Shown here: piece after piece, positions 1 through 10,648 of the stretch | Numbering within the stretch: the stretch's first letter is position 1 | How the letters are laid out: each line of letters starts with the position of its first letter | Source: Methylococcus geothermalis | GTDB lineage: Bacteria; Pseudomonadota; Gammaproteobacteria; Methylococcales; Methylococcaceae | Reading direction: 5' to 3' | Length of the DNA stretch: 64,000 nt | Assembly (NCBI RefSeq): GCF_012769535.1 | Contig: NZ_CP046565.1 | Span: forward strand, 1,130,501-1,194,500 | Translations under genes and position numbers: made by a program | Notes under the pieces: generated by a model | What the model was told of the DNA's origin: nothing | Database searches by the model: none | Seen by the model: only the letters and a program-made list of their open reading frames with translations

Positions 1-252
1 GCCGGTTCTTCGGTCTGGCTGGTGCAGGCGGGAAGCTTCGTCGAGGAGGCCAATGCCAAGGCGCTGGTCGAAAAACTGCGCCAGAACAAGTTGTCGGCCT
101 ATGCCGAAACCGTCCGCGGCAGCACCGGGAAGGTGACCTACCGCGTTCGGATCGGGCCGGAGCCCGACAAGGCCAAGGCCGAGCAGGCGCTGCGCCAACT
201 CGAATCGGTCGCCGGCATCCGCGGCTATCTGGTGCCGTCCCGCGCCCGCTAG
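1..252 (+). CDS. SPOR domain protein, C-terminal part (DedD-like), cut by window edge
   Basis: The reading frame is open from base 1 and ends at TAG 250-252, so only the last 83 residues are present. They begin with AGSSVWLVQAGSF, the typical opening of a SPOR domain, and continue with the alternating 'A.ALVEKLRQ' helix and 'VRIGPEPDKAKAEQAL' strand-helix pattern. SPOR domains bind denuded glycan strands at the division septum. The following genes are cvpA, purF and metZ; in Pseudomonas the gene before cvpA is a DedD-like SPOR protein downstream of folC, so that identity is likely. The N-terminal membrane anchor cannot be seen. A GTG at 22 is internal, not the start. Confidence 0.85.
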   Translation, partial: AGSSVWLVQAGSFVEEANAKALVEKLRQNKLSAYAETVRGSTGKVTYRVRIGPEPDKAKAEQALRQLESVAGIRGYLVPSRAR

Positions 253-255
253 GCG

Positions 256-780
256 ATGTTTCCGCAGGGCACGGCGGTCGCGGGTGATCTGACCTGGGCC
301 GATTATCTCATCATCGCGTTGATGGGCTTGTCCGCATTGGTCGGGCTGGTCCGCGGCTTGGTGCGAGAGGTGTTCTCGCTGGCAGCCTGGGCTGTGTCGA
401 TCTGGCTGGGGCTGCGGTTCAGCCAGGACCTGGCGGTCCATCTCGAGAACCTGATCTCGGTGCCCTCGCTGCGGCTCGGCGCCGCCTTCGTCGCGATCTT
501 CCTGGTCAGCCTGATGGCGGGCGGCCTCACTGCTTTTCTGCTCGGGCGGCTGGTGACGGGCACCGGGCTGGGCGGCACCGACCGGCTGGCCGGGCTGGTG
601 TTCGGGCTGGCGCGCGGCGTGCTGCTGGTCTCGGTGCTGGTGCTCCTGGCCGGGTTCACGCCGCTGCCCAGGGACCCGTGGTGGCGGGAGTCGCGCCTGA
701 TCCCGCCGTTCCAGTCCATGGCGTTGTGGATCAAGACGCTGCTGCCGGCTGAAATCGCAGGCCAAGTGGCCTATCCTTAA
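256..780 (+). CDS. cvpA: CvpA family inner-membrane protein
   Basis: This 174-residue protein has about four hydrophobic segments (near residues 17-35, 37-53, 75-98 and 113-135) and the family opening 'W.DY.I....LS...G..RG..REV.SL..W', seen here as [21 protein letters not shown]. CvpA was named for colicin V export in E. coli; its cellular role remains unclear, with links to envelope homeostasis. It starts three bases after the SPOR stop codon and sits just before purF, the classical cvpA-purF arrangement, so expression is probably linked to purine synthesis. Confidence 0.9.
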   Translation: MFPQGTAVAGDLTWADYLIIALMGLSALVGLVRGLVREVFSLAAWAVSIWLGLRFSQDLAVHLENLISVPSLRLGAAFVAIFLVSLMAGGLTAFLLGRLVTGTGLGGTDRLAGLVFGLARGVLLVSVLVLLAGFTPLPRDPWWRESRLIPPFQSMALWIKTLLPAEIAGQVAYP

Positions 781-824
781 CACCCCCTCGTTCCATTGCT
801 CTAATTGCTTTACAGGTTCAGGCT

Positions 825-2333
825 ATGTGCGGAATTGCCGGTATCGTTTCCAACGATGAAGTCAACCAGGAATTGTACGAGGCGCTTACCGTGCTTCAGC
901 ATCGCGGCCAGGACGCCGCCGGCATCGTGACCTGCGAAAGGGAGCGGCTGCATCTGCGCAAGGAAAGCGGCTTGGTGCGGGACGTGTTCCACACCCGCCA
1001 TATGGTCGAGCTGAAGGGCTCGATGGGTATCGGCCATGTGCGCTATCCCACGGCGGGCTGTTCCAGCACCGCCGAAGCCCAGCCGTTCTACGTCAATTCG
1101 CCGTATGGCATCTCGCTCGCCCACAACGGCAACTTGACCAACGCGGAAACGCTCAAGCGTGAGCTGTTCCGGCAGGACCAGCGCCACATCAATACCGATT
1201 CGGATTCGGAAGTCCTGCTCAATGTCTTCGCCCACGAAATGCAGGGGATCGGCAAGCTGCGGGTGTCGGCGGACGACGTGTTCCGCGCCGTCTCCGCGGT
1301 GCACCGGCGCTGCCGCGGCGCTTATGCCGTAGTGGCGATGATCACCGGTTTCGGCGTCGTCGGCTTTCGCGATCCGCACGGGATTCGTCCCCTGGTGTTC
1401 GGCGAGCGCGACGGCAATGACGGCAAGGAATACATGATCGCCTCCGAGAGCGTGGCGCTGGACGTGCTGGGGTTCGAGCTGGTCCGGGACGTGGCGCCGG
1501 GCGAGGCGATCCTGATCGAGAAGGACGGCACCCTGCATACCCGGCGGTGCGCCGAACACGTCGTGTATTCGCCGTGTATCTTCGAATTCGTCTATTTCGC
1601 CCGGCCGGACTCCATCATCGACGACATCTCCGTCTACAAGGCCCGGCTGCGCATGGGCGACAAGCTGGCCGACAAGATTCTCCGGGAGCGCCCCGAGCAC
1701 GACATCGACGTGGTCATCCCCATCCCGGACACCAGCCGAACGTCTGCGCTGCAGCTCGCCAACCGGCTGGGGGTGAAATACAGCGAAGGCTTCATCAAGA
1801 ACCGCTACATCGGGCGCACCTTCATCATGCCTGGCCAGACCCTGCGCAAGAAATCGGTGCGACAGAAACTCAATGCCATCGATCTGGAGTTCAAGGGCAA
1901 GAACGTGCTGCTGGTGGACGATTCCATCGTGCGCGGCACCACCTCGACCCAGATCATCCAGATGGCCCGCGACGCCGGCGCCCGCAAGGTCTATTTCGCC
2001 TCGGCCTCGCCGCCGGTGCGCTACCCCAATGTCTATGGCATCGACATGCCGGCGGTCGAGGAACTGATCGCGCACGGCCGGACCGACGAGGAAGTGCGGG
2101 AAGAGCTGGGCGCGGATTGGCTGGTCTACCAGGACCTGGCCGATCTAATCGAATCGGTGCAGAAGGGCAACCCGTTCATCCCCCGATTCGACACGTCCTG
2201 CTTCGACAAGGACTACGTCACCGGCGACATCGACCAGGCCTATCTGGACCGTCTGAGCAAGCACCGCTCGGACGGGGCGAAGGCCCTGCGGGAAGCCGGC
2301 GCGACGGCCATCGATCTTTACAACACCGTCTAA
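825..2333 (+). CDS. purF: Amidophosphoribosyltransferase
   Basis: PurF catalyses the first committed step of purine synthesis, transferring glutamine amide nitrogen to PRPP. The 502-residue protein opens MCGIAGIV, so Met removal exposes the catalytic Cys with no propeptide. The glutaminase domain includes [11 protein letters not shown] and [11 protein letters not shown]; the C-terminal phosphoribosyltransferase domain has the PRPP loop [17 protein letters not shown]. Length matches the E. coli enzyme (505). It follows cvpA and is 11 bases ahead of metZ, probably in one operon. I see no purine-repressor site clear enough to call in the 44-base gap upstream. Confidence 0.97.
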   Translation: MCGIAGIVSNDEVNQELYEALTVLQHRGQDAAGIVTCERERLHLRKESGLVRDVFHTRHMVELKGSMGIGHVRYPTAGCSSTAEAQPFYVNSPYGISLAHNGNLTNAETLKRELFRQDQRHINTDSDSEVLLNVFAHEMQGIGKLRVSADDVFRAVSAVHRRCRGAYAVVAMITGFGVVGFRDPHGIRPLVFGERDGNDGKEYMIASESVALDVLGFELVRDVAPGEAILIEKDGTLHTRRCAEHVVYSPCIFEFVYFARPDSIIDDISVYKARLRMGDKLADKILRERPEHDIDVVIPIPDTSRTSALQLANRLGVKYSEGFIKNRYIGRTFIMPGQTLRKKSVRQKLNAIDLEFKGKNVLLVDDSIVRGTTSTQIIQMARDAGARKVYFASASPPVRYPNVYGIDMPAVEELIAHGRTDEEVREELGADWLVYQDLADLIESVQKGNPFIPRFDTSCFDKDYVTGDIDQAYLDRLSKHRSDGAKALREAGATAIDLYNTV

Positions 2334-2344
2334 AGGAGAGGGCC

Positions 2345-3526
2345 GTGGACGATCTGGACTGGAACGAATTCGCCATGGAAACCCGGGCCGTGCGCGCCGG
2401 GCAGCGGCGGACGATGGAGCAGGAGCACGCGGAGCCGATCTTCGCCACTTCCAGCTACGTATTCCGGAGTGCCGCCGAGGCCGCCGAGCGCTTCGCCGGC
2501 AAGGCGCCGGGCAACATCTACTCGCGTTTCACCAACCCCACGGTGCGCACCTTCGAGGAAAGGCTCGCCGCGCTGGAGGGCGGGGAGCGTTGCATCGCCG
2601 TCGGTTCCGGCATGGCCGCCATCGCCAGCACGGCGTTCGGGCTGCTGAAGGCAGGCGATCACGTGGTGTGCTCGCGCGGCGTTTTCGGGAACACCACCAT
2701 GCTGTTCCAGAACTACCTGGCCAAGTTCGGGGTGCCCACGACGTTCGTCGGCCTCACCGATGATGAAGGCTGGGAGGCGGCCATCCGGCCCGAGACCCGT
2801 TTCCTGTTTCTGGAGACCCCGTCCAATCCGCTCACCGAAATCGCCGACATCCCAAGGCTCGCCGAAATCGCCCATGCCCGCGGCTGCCTGCTGGTGGTGG
2901 ACAACTGCTTCTGCACCCCGGCCTTGCAGCGGCCGCTGGCCCTGGGCGCGGACATCGTGATCCATTCGGCCACCAAGTACCTGGACGGTCAGGGCCGCTG
3001 TGTGGGCGGCGCCATCGTCGGCGGGCGCGATTTGCTTGATGCCGAAATCTATCCCTTCCTGCGCACCGGCGGTCCCGCGATGAGCCCGTTCAACGCCTGG
3101 GTGTTCCTCAAAGGCCTGGAGACGCTGGGTCTACGGATGAAAGCCCACTGCGAGAACGCGCTCGGTCTGGCCCGCTGGCTGGAGGCGCAGCCCTGGGTGG
3201 AGCGGGTGCATTACCCGGGCCTGCCCAGCCATCCCCAGCACGAACTCGCCGCCAGCCAGCAGTCCGGCTTCGGCGGCATCGTCAGTTTCGAGGTGAAGGG
3301 CGGGCAGGAAGCCGCCTGGCGGCTGATCGACAGCACCCGGCTGCTGTCGATCACCGGCAATCTCGGCGATGCCAAGACCACCATCACCCATCCGGCGACC
3401 ACCACCCATGGCCGCCTGAGCCCGGAAGCCCGGGCCGCCGCCGGCATCGCCGACGGGCTGATCCGCATCGCCGTCGGCCTGGAGAGCCTTGCCGACATTC
3501 AGGCCGATCTGGCCCGTTTCGCTTGA
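2345..3526 (+). CDS. metZ: O-succinylhomoserine sulfhydrylase
   Basis: MetZ makes homocysteine from O-succinylhomoserine and sulfide using PLP. The 393-residue protein belongs to the Cys/Met metabolism PLP family: SRFTNPTVRTFEERLAALEG, SGMAAI, and the PLP-lysine region IHSATKYLDGQGRCVGGAIVG, whose 'DGQGR' favours MetZ over cystathionine gamma-synthase. The start is GTG 2345, preceded by AAAGGAGAGG at 2332-2341; the frame is open further upstream inside purF, but that part is only an overlap. The purF-metZ pairing is common in pseudomonads and relatives. This points to direct sulfhydrylation rather than MetB/MetC transsulfuration. Confidence 0.93.
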   Translation: MDDLDWNEFAMETRAVRAGQRRTMEQEHAEPIFATSSYVFRSAAEAAERFAGKAPGNIYSRFTNPTVRTFEERLAALEGGERCIAVGSGMAAIASTAFGLLKAGDHVVCSRGVFGNTTMLFQNYLAKFGVPTTFVGLTDDEGWEAAIRPETRFLFLETPSNPLTEIADIPRLAEIAHARGCLLVVDNCFCTPALQRPLALGADIVIHSATKYLDGQGRCVGGAIVGGRDLLDAEIYPFLRTGGPAMSPFNAWVFLKGLETLGLRMKAHCENALGLARWLEAQPWVERVHYPGLPSHPQHELAASQQSGFGGIVSFEVKGGQEAAWRLIDSTRLLSITGNLGDAKTTITHPATTTHGRLSPEARAAAGIADGLIRIAVGLESLADIQADLARFA

Positions 3527-3572
3527 GACGGTCTTTCGTATCCCTCCCTTCTCGCTTCTTTAAGGAAACCGC

Positions 3573-4901
3573 ATGAAAGTCACCATCTTTGGTTCCGGCT
3601 ATGTCGGCCTGGTCACCGGCGCCTGTCTGGCCGAGGTCGGCAACGACGTCGTCTGCATCGACATCGACGCGGGCAAGATCCAGCGTCTCAACCAGGGTGA
3701 GGTGCCGATCTACGAGCCGGGCCTCGACACCATCATCAAGCGCAACATGGCGGCCGGCCGCCTGCAGTTCACCACCGACGTCGACCTCGGCGTGAGCCAT
3801 GGCCTGTTCCAGTTCATCGCCGTCGGCACCCCGCCTGACGAGGACGGCTCGGCCGATTTGCAGTACGTGCTGGCCGTGGCGCGCAGCATCGGCGAGCGGA
3901 TGCGCGACTACCGGGTCATCGTCAACAAATCCACCGTGCCGGTGGGCACGGCGGACAAGGTGCGGGGAGCCGTGGGCGAGGTGCTGGCCCGGCGCGGGGC
4001 CGCCATCGAGTTCGACGTCGTCTCCAATCCGGAATTCCTCAAGGAGGGCGCGGCCATCGAGGATTTCATGAAGCCGGACCGGATCGTGGTCGGCACCGAC
4101 AACCCGCGCACCACCGAACTGCTGCGCGCGCTCTACGCCCCGTTCAACCGCAGCCACGACCGCATGGTGTGCATGGACATCCGCTCCGCCGAGCTGACCA
4201 AGTACGCCGCCAATGCCATGCTGGCCACCAAGATCAGCTTCATGAACGAGCTGGCCAACCTCGCCGAGCGGCTCGGCGCCGACATCGAGAAGGTCCGCGT
4301 CGGCATCGGCTCCGATCCGCGCATCGGCTACCACTTCATCTATCCCGGCTGCGGTTACGGCGGTTCCTGCTTCCCCAAGGACGTCAAGGCGCTCGAGCGC
4401 ACCGCCCGTGACGTCGGCTATCCCGCCCCCTTATTGCAGGCGGTGGAAGCGGTGAACGACCGCCAGAAGGAGAAGCTGTTCGAGAAGATCAGCGCCTATT
4501 TCGGCGGCGATCTGGCCGGCAGGACCATCGCCGTCTGGGGACTGGCCTTCAAGCCGAACACCGACGACATGCGCGAAGCGCCCAGCCGCACGCTGATGGA
4601 AGCCTTGTGGCGGGCGGGAGCGAAAGTACGCGCCTTCGACCCGGTGGCGAGGGAGGAGGCGCATCGCCTCTACGGCGAGCGGGCGGACCTGATCCTGTGC
4701 GATTCGCCGGAATCGGCCCTGCAGGGCGCCGATGCGCTGGCGGTGGTCACCGAATGGAACGTGTTCCGCAGCCCCGATTTCGACGAAATCAGGCACACCC
4801 TCACGCGTCCCGCGGTCTTCGACGGCCGCAACATCTACGATCCCGCGCACATGAAGGCGCAGGGCTTCGACTATTTCGCCATCGGGCGAGGCACGGCCTA
4901 G
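3573..4901 (+). CDS. ugd: UDP-glucose 6-dehydrogenase
   Basis: The enzyme oxidises UDP-glucose to UDP-glucuronate with two NAD+. The 442-residue protein has the N-terminal Rossmann motif [16 protein letters not shown], the central NKSTVPVGT and [11 protein letters not shown] motifs, and the catalytic Cys266 in [15 protein letters not shown] at 3561-3567 precedes the ATG. The product could feed the UDP-glucuronate 4-epimerase encoded at 39792-40811 for exopolysaccharide or LPS. Its TAG stop shares the palindrome CTAG with the stop of the convergent deacetylase gene. Confidence 0.95.
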   Translation: MKVTIFGSGYVGLVTGACLAEVGNDVVCIDIDAGKIQRLNQGEVPIYEPGLDTIIKRNMAAGRLQFTTDVDLGVSHGLFQFIAVGTPPDEDGSADLQYVLAVARSIGERMRDYRVIVNKSTVPVGTADKVRGAVGEVLARRGAAIEFDVVSNPEFLKEGAAIEDFMKPDRIVVGTDNPRTTELLRALYAPFNRSHDRMVCMDIRSAELTKYAANAMLATKISFMNELANLAERLGADIEKVRVGIGSDPRIGYHFIYPGCGYGGSCFPKDVKALERTARDVGYPAPLLQAVEAVNDRQKEKLFEKISAYFGGDLAGRTIAVWGLAFKPNTDDMREAPSRTLMEALWRAGAKVRAFDPVAREEAHRLYGERADLILCDSPESALQGADALAVVTEWNVFRSPDFDEIRHTLTRPAVFDGRNIYDPAHMKAQGFDYFAIGRGTA

Positions 4902-5854
4902 GCTGCCGCCGCTGCGAGGGCGCCCGGGCTGGGCAGGAGCAGTGTCCGGACATGGGCCGCGACGCTGCGGCCCAGGGCCTCAAGGGCGTAACCGCCTTCG
5001 AGCACCGACACGACGCGCCCGCAGGCATGGCGGTCCGCCAGCTTCATGAGTTCCGCGGTGATCCAGGCGTAGTCGTCCTCGGTGAGCGCGAGGCCGGCCA
5101 GCGGGTCGTCGCGGTGGGCGTCGAAGCCGGCCGACACCAGGATGAGTTCGGGCCGGAAGCGGTCGATGGCGGGCAGCGCGGTGTCCGTGACGGCCTTGCG
5201 GTAGGCCGCGGAGCCCGTGCCCGCGGGCAGGGGGATGTTGACCAGGTTGCCGACGCCGGTTTCCTTGGCACTGCCCGTCCCCGGATACCAGGGATACTGG
5301 TGGGTCGAGACATACAGGACCGCCGGGTTGCGCCTGAAGGCGGCCTGGGTGCCGTTGCCGTGATGCACGTCGAAATCCATGATGGCGACGCGCTGCAGCC
5401 CGTGGTTGGCGAGGGCATGGGCGGCGGCGATGGCGACGTTGTTGAACAGGCAGAAGCCCATGGCCGCGTCCGGTTCCGCGTGATGTCCCGGCGGGCGCAC
5501 CGCGCAGAAGGCGTTGCGCGCTTGCTTGCCCATCACCTGATCCACGGCCAGGCACACCGCGCCGACCGCGTGCAGGGCGGCCTCACCGGATTCGGGCGAG
5601 ACCACCGTATCGGCATCGACGAAGTGATGGCCGGTCTGCGGAATCGCGGCGAACACCCGTTCGATGTGTCCCTTGGCATGGACCAGTTCGAGCCGGGAGA
5701 TTTCGGCGCGCGGTGCTTGCAGACGCCGGAGGCCCTGGAATTCCGGCGCCGCCAGGGCGGTCTCGATGGCGGCGAGGCGCACCGAACCTTCCGGATGGCC
5801 GGGGCCGGTGTCATGGCGGAGAAAGACCGGATGGCTGATATAGAGCGTCGTCAT
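4898..5854 (-). CDS. Histone deacetylase family protein (AcuC/acetylpolyamine amidohydrolase-like)
   Basis: This 318-residue protein is a class II-like bacterial deacetylase. Visible motifs are [15 protein letters not shown] near the N terminus, [20 protein letters not shown] (catalytic His pair), [16 protein letters not shown] (zinc ligands Asp and His), and [14 protein letters not shown] (third zinc Asp). All catalytic residues are present, so a zinc-dependent deacetylase is expected; the substrate could be an acetylated protein, polyamine or small molecule. It is transcribed divergently from acnB and converges on ugd with a 4-bp overlap. Confidence 0.88.
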   Translation of the reverse strand: MTTLYISHPVFLRHDTGPGHPEGSVRLAAIETALAAPEFQGLRRLQAPRAEISRLELVHAKGHIERVFAAIPQTGHHFVDADTVVSPESGEAALHAVGAVCLAVDQVMGKQARNAFCAVRPPGHHAEPDAAMGFCLFNNVAIAAAHALANHGLQRVAIMDFDVHHGNGTQAAFRRNPAVLYVSTHQYPWYPGTGSAKETGVGNLVNIPLPAGTGSAAYRKAVTDTALPAIDRFRPELILVSAGFDAHRDDPLAGLALTEDDYAWITAELMKLADRHACGRVVSVLEGGYALEALGRSVAAHVRTLLLPSPGALAAAAA

Positions 5855-5988
5855 TGTCTGCGCGTGCCGTTTCGGGGAGGTTATTCCCTATAATAGCCTC
5901 CCATGTTTCCCGCACGAATTCGAATTCTCCCGGTGGCTGGCCGCGAGGAGGGCGGGGTCGTTTTCCATCACCATCTCAAGGTTCGAAC

Positions 5989-8565
5989 ATGCTGACCCAC
6001 TACCGAGAGCACGTGGCCGAACGTGCCGCACAGGGTGTCGTGCCCAAGCCGCTGACCGCCGAACAGACCGCCGCCCTGGTGGAACTGCTGAAGGCGCCGC
6101 CCGCCGGCGAGGAGGCGTTTCTGCTCGATCTCCTGAGCAACCGTGTGCCGCCGGGGGTGGACGAGGCGGCTTACGTGAAGGCGGGTTTTCTGGCGGCCGT
6201 CGCCCGGGGAGAGGCGGTTTCGCCGATCGTGTCGCCCAGGCAGGCCGTCGAGCTGCTCGGCACCATGCTGGGCGGCTACAACGTCGCGCCGCTGATCGAG
6301 TTGCTGGACCATCCGGCGCTGGCCCCGGTGGCGGCTCACGGCTTGTCCCGCACCCTGCTCATGTTCGACGCCTTCCACGACGTGCAGGTCAAGGCGGAAG
6401 CCGGCAACGTCCATGCCCAGGCCGTGCTGCGTTCCTGGGCCGAAGCCGAATGGTTCACCTCCCGCCCGGAGGTGCCCGAGAAGCTGACCGTGACCGTGTT
6501 CAAGGTGGCCGGCGAGACCAATACCGACGACCTGTCGCCGGCCCAGGACGCCTGGTCGCGCCCGGACATCCCGCTGCACGCCAAGGCCATGCTGAAGGTG
6601 CCGCGCGAGGGGATTTACGATGCCGAAGCGCAGATCGCCGAACTCAAGGCCAAAGGCTTCCCGGTGGCCTATGTGGGCGACGTGGTCGGCACCGGGTCGT
6701 CGCGCAAGTCGGCCACGAATTCCGTGCTCTGGTTCATCGGCGAGGACATTCCCCACGTGCCCAACAAGCGACAGGGCGGGGTCTGCATCGGCGGCAAGAT
6801 CGCGCCGATCTTCTTCAACACCATGGAAGACTCGGGCGCCTTGCCCATCGAATGCGACGTCACCGCCATGCAGATGGGCGATGTGATCGACATCTACCCG
6901 TACGAGGGTGTGGTGCGGAGCCACGGTAGCGGCGCCGAGCTGTGCCGGTTCGCGCTCAAGAGCGACATCCTGTTGGATGAAGTGCGGGCCGGCGGGCGCA
7001 TCAACCTGATCATCGGCCGCGGCCTCACCGACCGCGCCCGCAGGGCTTTGGGCCTGCCGCCTTCGGAAGTCTTCCGCCGGCCCAAGGCGCAGACCGATGC
7101 TGGCAAGGGCTATACCCTGGCGCAGAAGATCGTGGGCAAGGCCTGCGGCGTGGCCGGTATCCGCCCCGGCACCTACTGCGAACCGCACATGACGACGGTG
7201 GGCTCGCAGGATACCACCGGCCCGATGACGCGGGACGAGCTCAAGGATCTGGCCTGCCTCGGCTTTTCGGCCGATCTGGTGTTGCAGTCGTTCTGCCACA
7301 CCGCGGCCTATCCCAAGCCGGTCGACATCGAGACCCACCATACCCTGCCGGATTTCATCATGAACCGCGGCGGCGTGTCCCTGCGTCCGGGCGATGGCAT
7401 CATCCATTCCTGGCTCAACCGCATGCTGCTGCCGGATACCGTCGGTACCGGCGGCGATTCGCATACCCGCTTCCCGATCGGCATCTCATTCCCCGCCGGT
7501 TCCGGGCTGGTGGCCTTCGCCGCCGCTACCGGGGTGATGCCGCTGGACATGCCGGAATCCGTGCTGGTCCGCTTCAAGGGCGAGATGCAGCCCGGGATCA
7601 CCCTGCGCGATCTGGTGCACGCGATTCCCTATGCGGCGCTGCAGCGGGGCTTGCTGACGGTCGAGAAGCAGGGCAAGAAGAACGTGTTCTCCGGCCGCAT
7701 CCTGGAAATCGAGGGACTGCCGGATCTCAAGGTCGAACAGGCCTTCGAGCTGGCCGACGCCTCCGCCGAGCGTTCGGCGGCGGCCTGCACCATCAAGCTG
7801 AACAAGGCGCCGATCGAAGAATACCTGCATTCCAACATCACCCTGCTGCGCTGGATGATCGCCGAAGGCTACGGCGACGCGCGCACCCTGCGGCGGCGCA
7901 TCGATGCGATGGAAGCCTGGCTGGCCGATCCGCAGTTGCTGGAGGCGGATGCGGACGCCGAATACGCCGAAATCATCGAGATCGACCTGAACCAGATCAC
8001 CGAGCCCTTGCTGTGCTGCCCCAACGATCCGGACGACGTCAAGCCGCTGTCACAGGTCGCCGGCACCCACATCGACGAGGTGTTCCTCGGTTCCTGCATG
8101 ACCAACATCGGCCACTTCCGCGCCGCCGGCAGGCTGCTGGAAGCTTTCGGCAAACCCACCCCGACCCGGTTGTGGATCGCCCCGCCCACCCGCATGGACC
8201 AGGCTCAGCTCACCGAGGAAGGCTATTACGCCACCTACGGCAAGGCCGGCGCCCGCACCGAGATGCCCGGCTGTTCCTTGTGCATGGGCAACCAGGCGCG
8301 GGTGGCCGACAATGCCACGGTGGTGTCGACCTCCACCCGCAACTTTCCCAACCGCCTCGGCGCCGGTGCCCAGGTGTTCCTGGCTTCGGCCGAACTGGCA
8401 GCGGTCTGTTCCATTCTGGGCCGGATTCCGAGCGTGGAGGAATACATGGCTTATGCCGGCAAGATCGATGAGGCCGCGGCCGATACCTACCGCTACCTGA
8501 ACTTCGACCAGACGCCGGCTTATGCCGAGCGGGCGGCGGCGGTGAAGGCCGTGGAAGCGGCTTGA
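5989..8565 (+). CDS. acnB: Aconitate hydratase B (2-methylisocitrate dehydratase)
   Basis: AcnB interconverts citrate and isocitrate through a [4Fe-4S] cluster. The 858-residue protein begins [16 protein letters not shown], as AcnB proteins do, and has the B-type order: HEAT-like N-terminal domain, swivel domain ([21 protein letters not shown]), then the cluster domains with [11 protein letters not shown] and GCSLCMGNQ supplying cysteines. E. coli AcnB is 865 residues. The frame continues upstream to 5854 but that stretch has no AcnB-like sequence, so ATG 5989 is chosen. A DUF455 gene follows 28 bases downstream. Confidence 0.96.
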   Translation: MLTHYREHVAERAAQGVVPKPLTAEQTAALVELLKAPPAGEEAFLLDLLSNRVPPGVDEAAYVKAGFLAAVARGEAVSPIVSPRQAVELLGTMLGGYNVAPLIELLDHPALAPVAAHGLSRTLLMFDAFHDVQVKAEAGNVHAQAVLRSWAEAEWFTSRPEVPEKLTVTVFKVAGETNTDDLSPAQDAWSRPDIPLHAKAMLKVPREGIYDAEAQIAELKAKGFPVAYVGDVVGTGSSRKSATNSVLWFIGEDIPHVPNKRQGGVCIGGKIAPIFFNTMEDSGALPIECDVTAMQMGDVIDIYPYEGVVRSHGSGAELCRFALKSDILLDEVRAGGRINLIIGRGLTDRARRALGLPPSEVFRRPKAQTDAGKGYTLAQKIVGKACGVAGIRPGTYCEPHMTTVGSQDTTGPMTRDELKDLACLGFSADLVLQSFCHTAAYPKPVDIETHHTLPDFIMNRGGVSLRPGDGIIHSWLNRMLLPDTVGTGGDSHTRFPIGISFPAGSGLVAFAAATGVMPLDMPESVLVRFKGEMQPGITLRDLVHAIPYAALQRGLLTVEKQGKKNVFSGRILEIEGLPDLKVEQAFELADASAERSAAACTIKLNKAPIEEYLHSNITLLRWMIAEGYGDARTLRRRIDAMEAWLADPQLLEADADAEYAEIIEIDLNQITEPLLCCPNDPDDVKPLSQVAGTHIDEVFLGSCMTNIGHFRAAGRLLEAFGKPTPTRLWIAPPTRMDQAQLTEEGYYATYGKAGARTEMPGCSLCMGNQARVADNATVVSTSTRNFPNRLGAGAQVFLASAELAAVCSILGRIPSVEEYMAYAGKIDEAAADTYRYLNFDQTPAYAERAAAVKAVEAA

Positions 8566-8599
8566 GGGCGGATCGCAGGGATTCGTCGCGGCGGTGGGC

Positions 8600-9418
8600 A
8601 TGACCGGGAACGGATACGCGTATGCCGAGCGCTGCCTCGGCTCGCCCGACATCGACACCAAGCTGGCATTGTCCCGCGAAGCTTGGCAGGCCTGTCTGGC
8701 CGGCGAGCTTGATTTCGGAGCCGAAGGCGAGCCCCTGCCGATCGGCTTCGCCCGTTTCCCGGAGCGCCCGCCGCGGGTCGATCCGCGCGATCTGCCGCGT
8801 CGCGGTATCAACACCCTCCAGGGCCGGGTGGCGCTATTGCACGCGGTGGCCCACATCGAGTTCAGCGCCATCCAACTGGCCTGGGATCATCTCTACCGCT
8901 TCCGCGGGCTGCCGGAAGGCTATTACCGCGATTGGTCGAGGGTGGCGGCGGAAGAGGCGGAGCACTTCGCGCTGGTGCGGCAGCGGCTGAGGGAACTCGG
9001 CGCCGATTACGGCGATCTGCCGGCCCACGGCGGGTTGTGGAGCCTCGCGGAGGACACCGCCTACGATGCCGCGGCCCGCATGGCCATGGTGCCGCGCTTC
9101 ATGGAGGCACGCGGGCTGGACGTGACGCCGGGCATGATCGAGAGGCTGCGGCAGGTCGGCGACGAACGGAGCGTCGCCATCCTCGAGCGCATCCTCCACG
9201 ACGAGGTCGGCCACGTGGCCCTGGGCTCGCACTGGTTCCGGTGGCTTTGCGGGCAGCGCGGCGTCGATCCCGAAGAGGAGTATTTTTCCCTGGTGCGGCG
9301 CCATATGCGCGGCCAGGTCCGAGGACCTTTCAATGCCGAACTCCGCCGGCGCGCGGGGTTCAGTGCGCGTGAACTCGAACGCTTGGACGTTGATGCGGCG
9401 CCTGCTGCGGAGAGTTGA
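8600..9418 (+). CDS. DUF455 family ferritin-like protein
   Basis: This protein of about 272 residues belongs to the DUF455 family of ferritin-like helical proteins. Candidate metal-binding helices are visible: AHIEFSAIQLAWDH, VAAEEAEHFALV, and RILHDEVGHVALGSHWF, giving the paired Glu/His pattern of a diiron or similar carboxylate site. The start is ATG 8600 or GTG 8594, two codons earlier. Function is not established for the family. It lies directly after acnB on the same strand and converges on ispG with a 6-base gap, so it is probably cotranscribed with acnB. Confidence 0.8.
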   Translation: MTGNGYAYAERCLGSPDIDTKLALSREAWQACLAGELDFGAEGEPLPIGFARFPERPPRVDPRDLPRRGINTLQGRVALLHAVAHIEFSAIQLAWDHLYRFRGLPEGYYRDWSRVAAEEAEHFALVRQRLRELGADYGDLPAHGGLWSLAEDTAYDAAARMAMVPRFMEARGLDVTPGMIERLRQVGDERSVAILERILHDEVGHVALGSHWFRWLCGQRGVDPEEEYFSLVRRHMRGQVRGPFNAELRRRAGFSARELERLDVDAAPAAES

Positions 9419-9424
9419 GGCGGC

Positions 9425-10648
9425 TCAGGCTTCGGCCCGGCTTCCGTAGTGGGATTCGATGTAGCGCTCGACCAGTTCCTGGAATTCCTCGGCGATGCGG
9501 TCGCCCTTCAGCGTCACCGTCTTGACGCCGTCCTCGAACACCGGCGCGACCGGTTGTTCGCCATTGCCGGGCAGGCTGATGCCGATGTTGGCGTTCTTGC
9601 TCTCGCCCGGGCCGTTCACCACGCAGCCCATGACGGCGACGTGCATGTCTTCCACCCCGTGATAGCGCTTGCGCCATTCGGGCATCTTGTGGCGCAGGTG
9701 CGACTGGATCTGCTGGGCCAGTTTCTGGAAATAGTCGCTGGTGGTGCGGCCGCAGCCGGGGCAGGAGATCACCATGGGGGTGAACGAGCGCAGACCTAAG
9801 GTTTGCAGGATTTCCTGGGCGACGATGACTTCCAGGCTGCGGTCGGCGCCGGGTTCGGGGGTGAGCGAGATGCGGATGGTGTCGCCGATGCCCTGCTGCA
9901 GCAGCACGGACAGCGCGGCGGTGGAGGCGACGATGCCCTTGGAGCCCATGCCGGCCTCGGTCAGCCCCAGGTGCAGGGCGTAGTCGCAGCGGCTCGACAA
10001 GGACTCGTAGACGGAGATCAGCTCCTGCACCCCGCTCATCTTGCACGACAGCACGATGCGGTCCTTCGCCAGGCCGAAGCTCTGCGCCTTTTCCGCGCTT
10101 TCCAGCGCCGAGGTGATCACGGCTTCGCGCATCACTTCGGGCAGGAGGCGGGGCTCGGCGAGCCGGGCGTTCTCGTCGAGCAAACGGGCCAGCACCGACG
10201 GGTCCAGGCTGCCCCAGTTGACGCCGATGCGGACCGGCTTGTCGTAGCGGCAGGCGAATTCGATCATCTGGGCGAACTGCGGGTCGCGCTTGGAGCCGCG
10301 TCCGACGTTGCCCGGATTGATGCGGAACTTGCCCAGCGCCTCGGCACAGGCGGGGTATTTTTCGAGCAGCTTGTGGCCATTGAAATGGAAGTCGCCTACC
10401 AGCGGCACGTTGCAGCCTTGGCGATCGAGTTCCTCGCGGATGCGCGGCACGGCTTCCGCGGCTTCCTCGTTGTTGACGGTGAGGCGCACCAGTTCCGAAC
10501 CGGCCCGGGCCAGGTCGATCACCTGGCGAACGGTTCCCGCCACGTCGGCGGTGTCGGTGTTGGTCATGGACTGGACCACGATGGGCGCGCCGCCCCCGAT
10601 CTGTACCGAACCGACGCGCACGCCGACAGTCTGTTTGCGATTCATCAT
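9425..10648 (-). CDS. ispG: 4-hydroxy-3-methylbut-2-en-1-yl diphosphate synthase (IspG/GcpE)
   Basis: IspG is the penultimate enzyme of the MEP isoprenoid pathway and reduces MEcPP with a [4Fe-4S] cluster. The 407-residue protein has the N-terminal TIM-barrel start [20 protein letters not shown], the RINPGNVG segment and the cluster cysteines Cys296, Cys299 (SCPGCGRT) and Cys342 ([10 protein letters not shown]). The usual gammaproteobacterial neighbours (pilF/rodZ upstream, hisS downstream) are absent. Two Met codons stand in tandem at the start; either could be used. Confidence 0.95.
   Translation of the reverse strand: MMNRKQTVGVRVGSVQIGGGAPIVVQSMTNTDTADVAGTVRQVIDLARAGSELVRLTVNNEEAAEAVPRIREELDRQGCNVPLVGDFHFNGHKLLEKYPACAEALGKFRINPGNVGRGSKRDPQFAQMIEFACRYDKPVRIGVNWGSLDPSVLARLLDENARLAEPRLLPEVMREAVITSALESAEKAQSFGLAKDRIVLSCKMSGVQELISVYESLSSRCDYALHLGLTEAGMGSKGIVASTAALSVLLQQGIGDTIRISLTPEPGADRSLEVIVAQEILQTLGLRSFTPMVISCPGCGRTTSDYFQKLAQQIQSHLRHKMPEWRKRYHGVEDMHVAVMGCVVNGPGESKNANIGISLPGNGEQPVAPVFEDGVKTVTLKGDRIAEEFQELVERYIESHYGSRAEA

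Noticed and set aside
5854-5988. An N-terminal extension of acnB
   Set aside because: The added 45 residues have no AcnB similarity and overlap the start of the divergent deacetylase gene; ATG 5989 gives the family's usual start.
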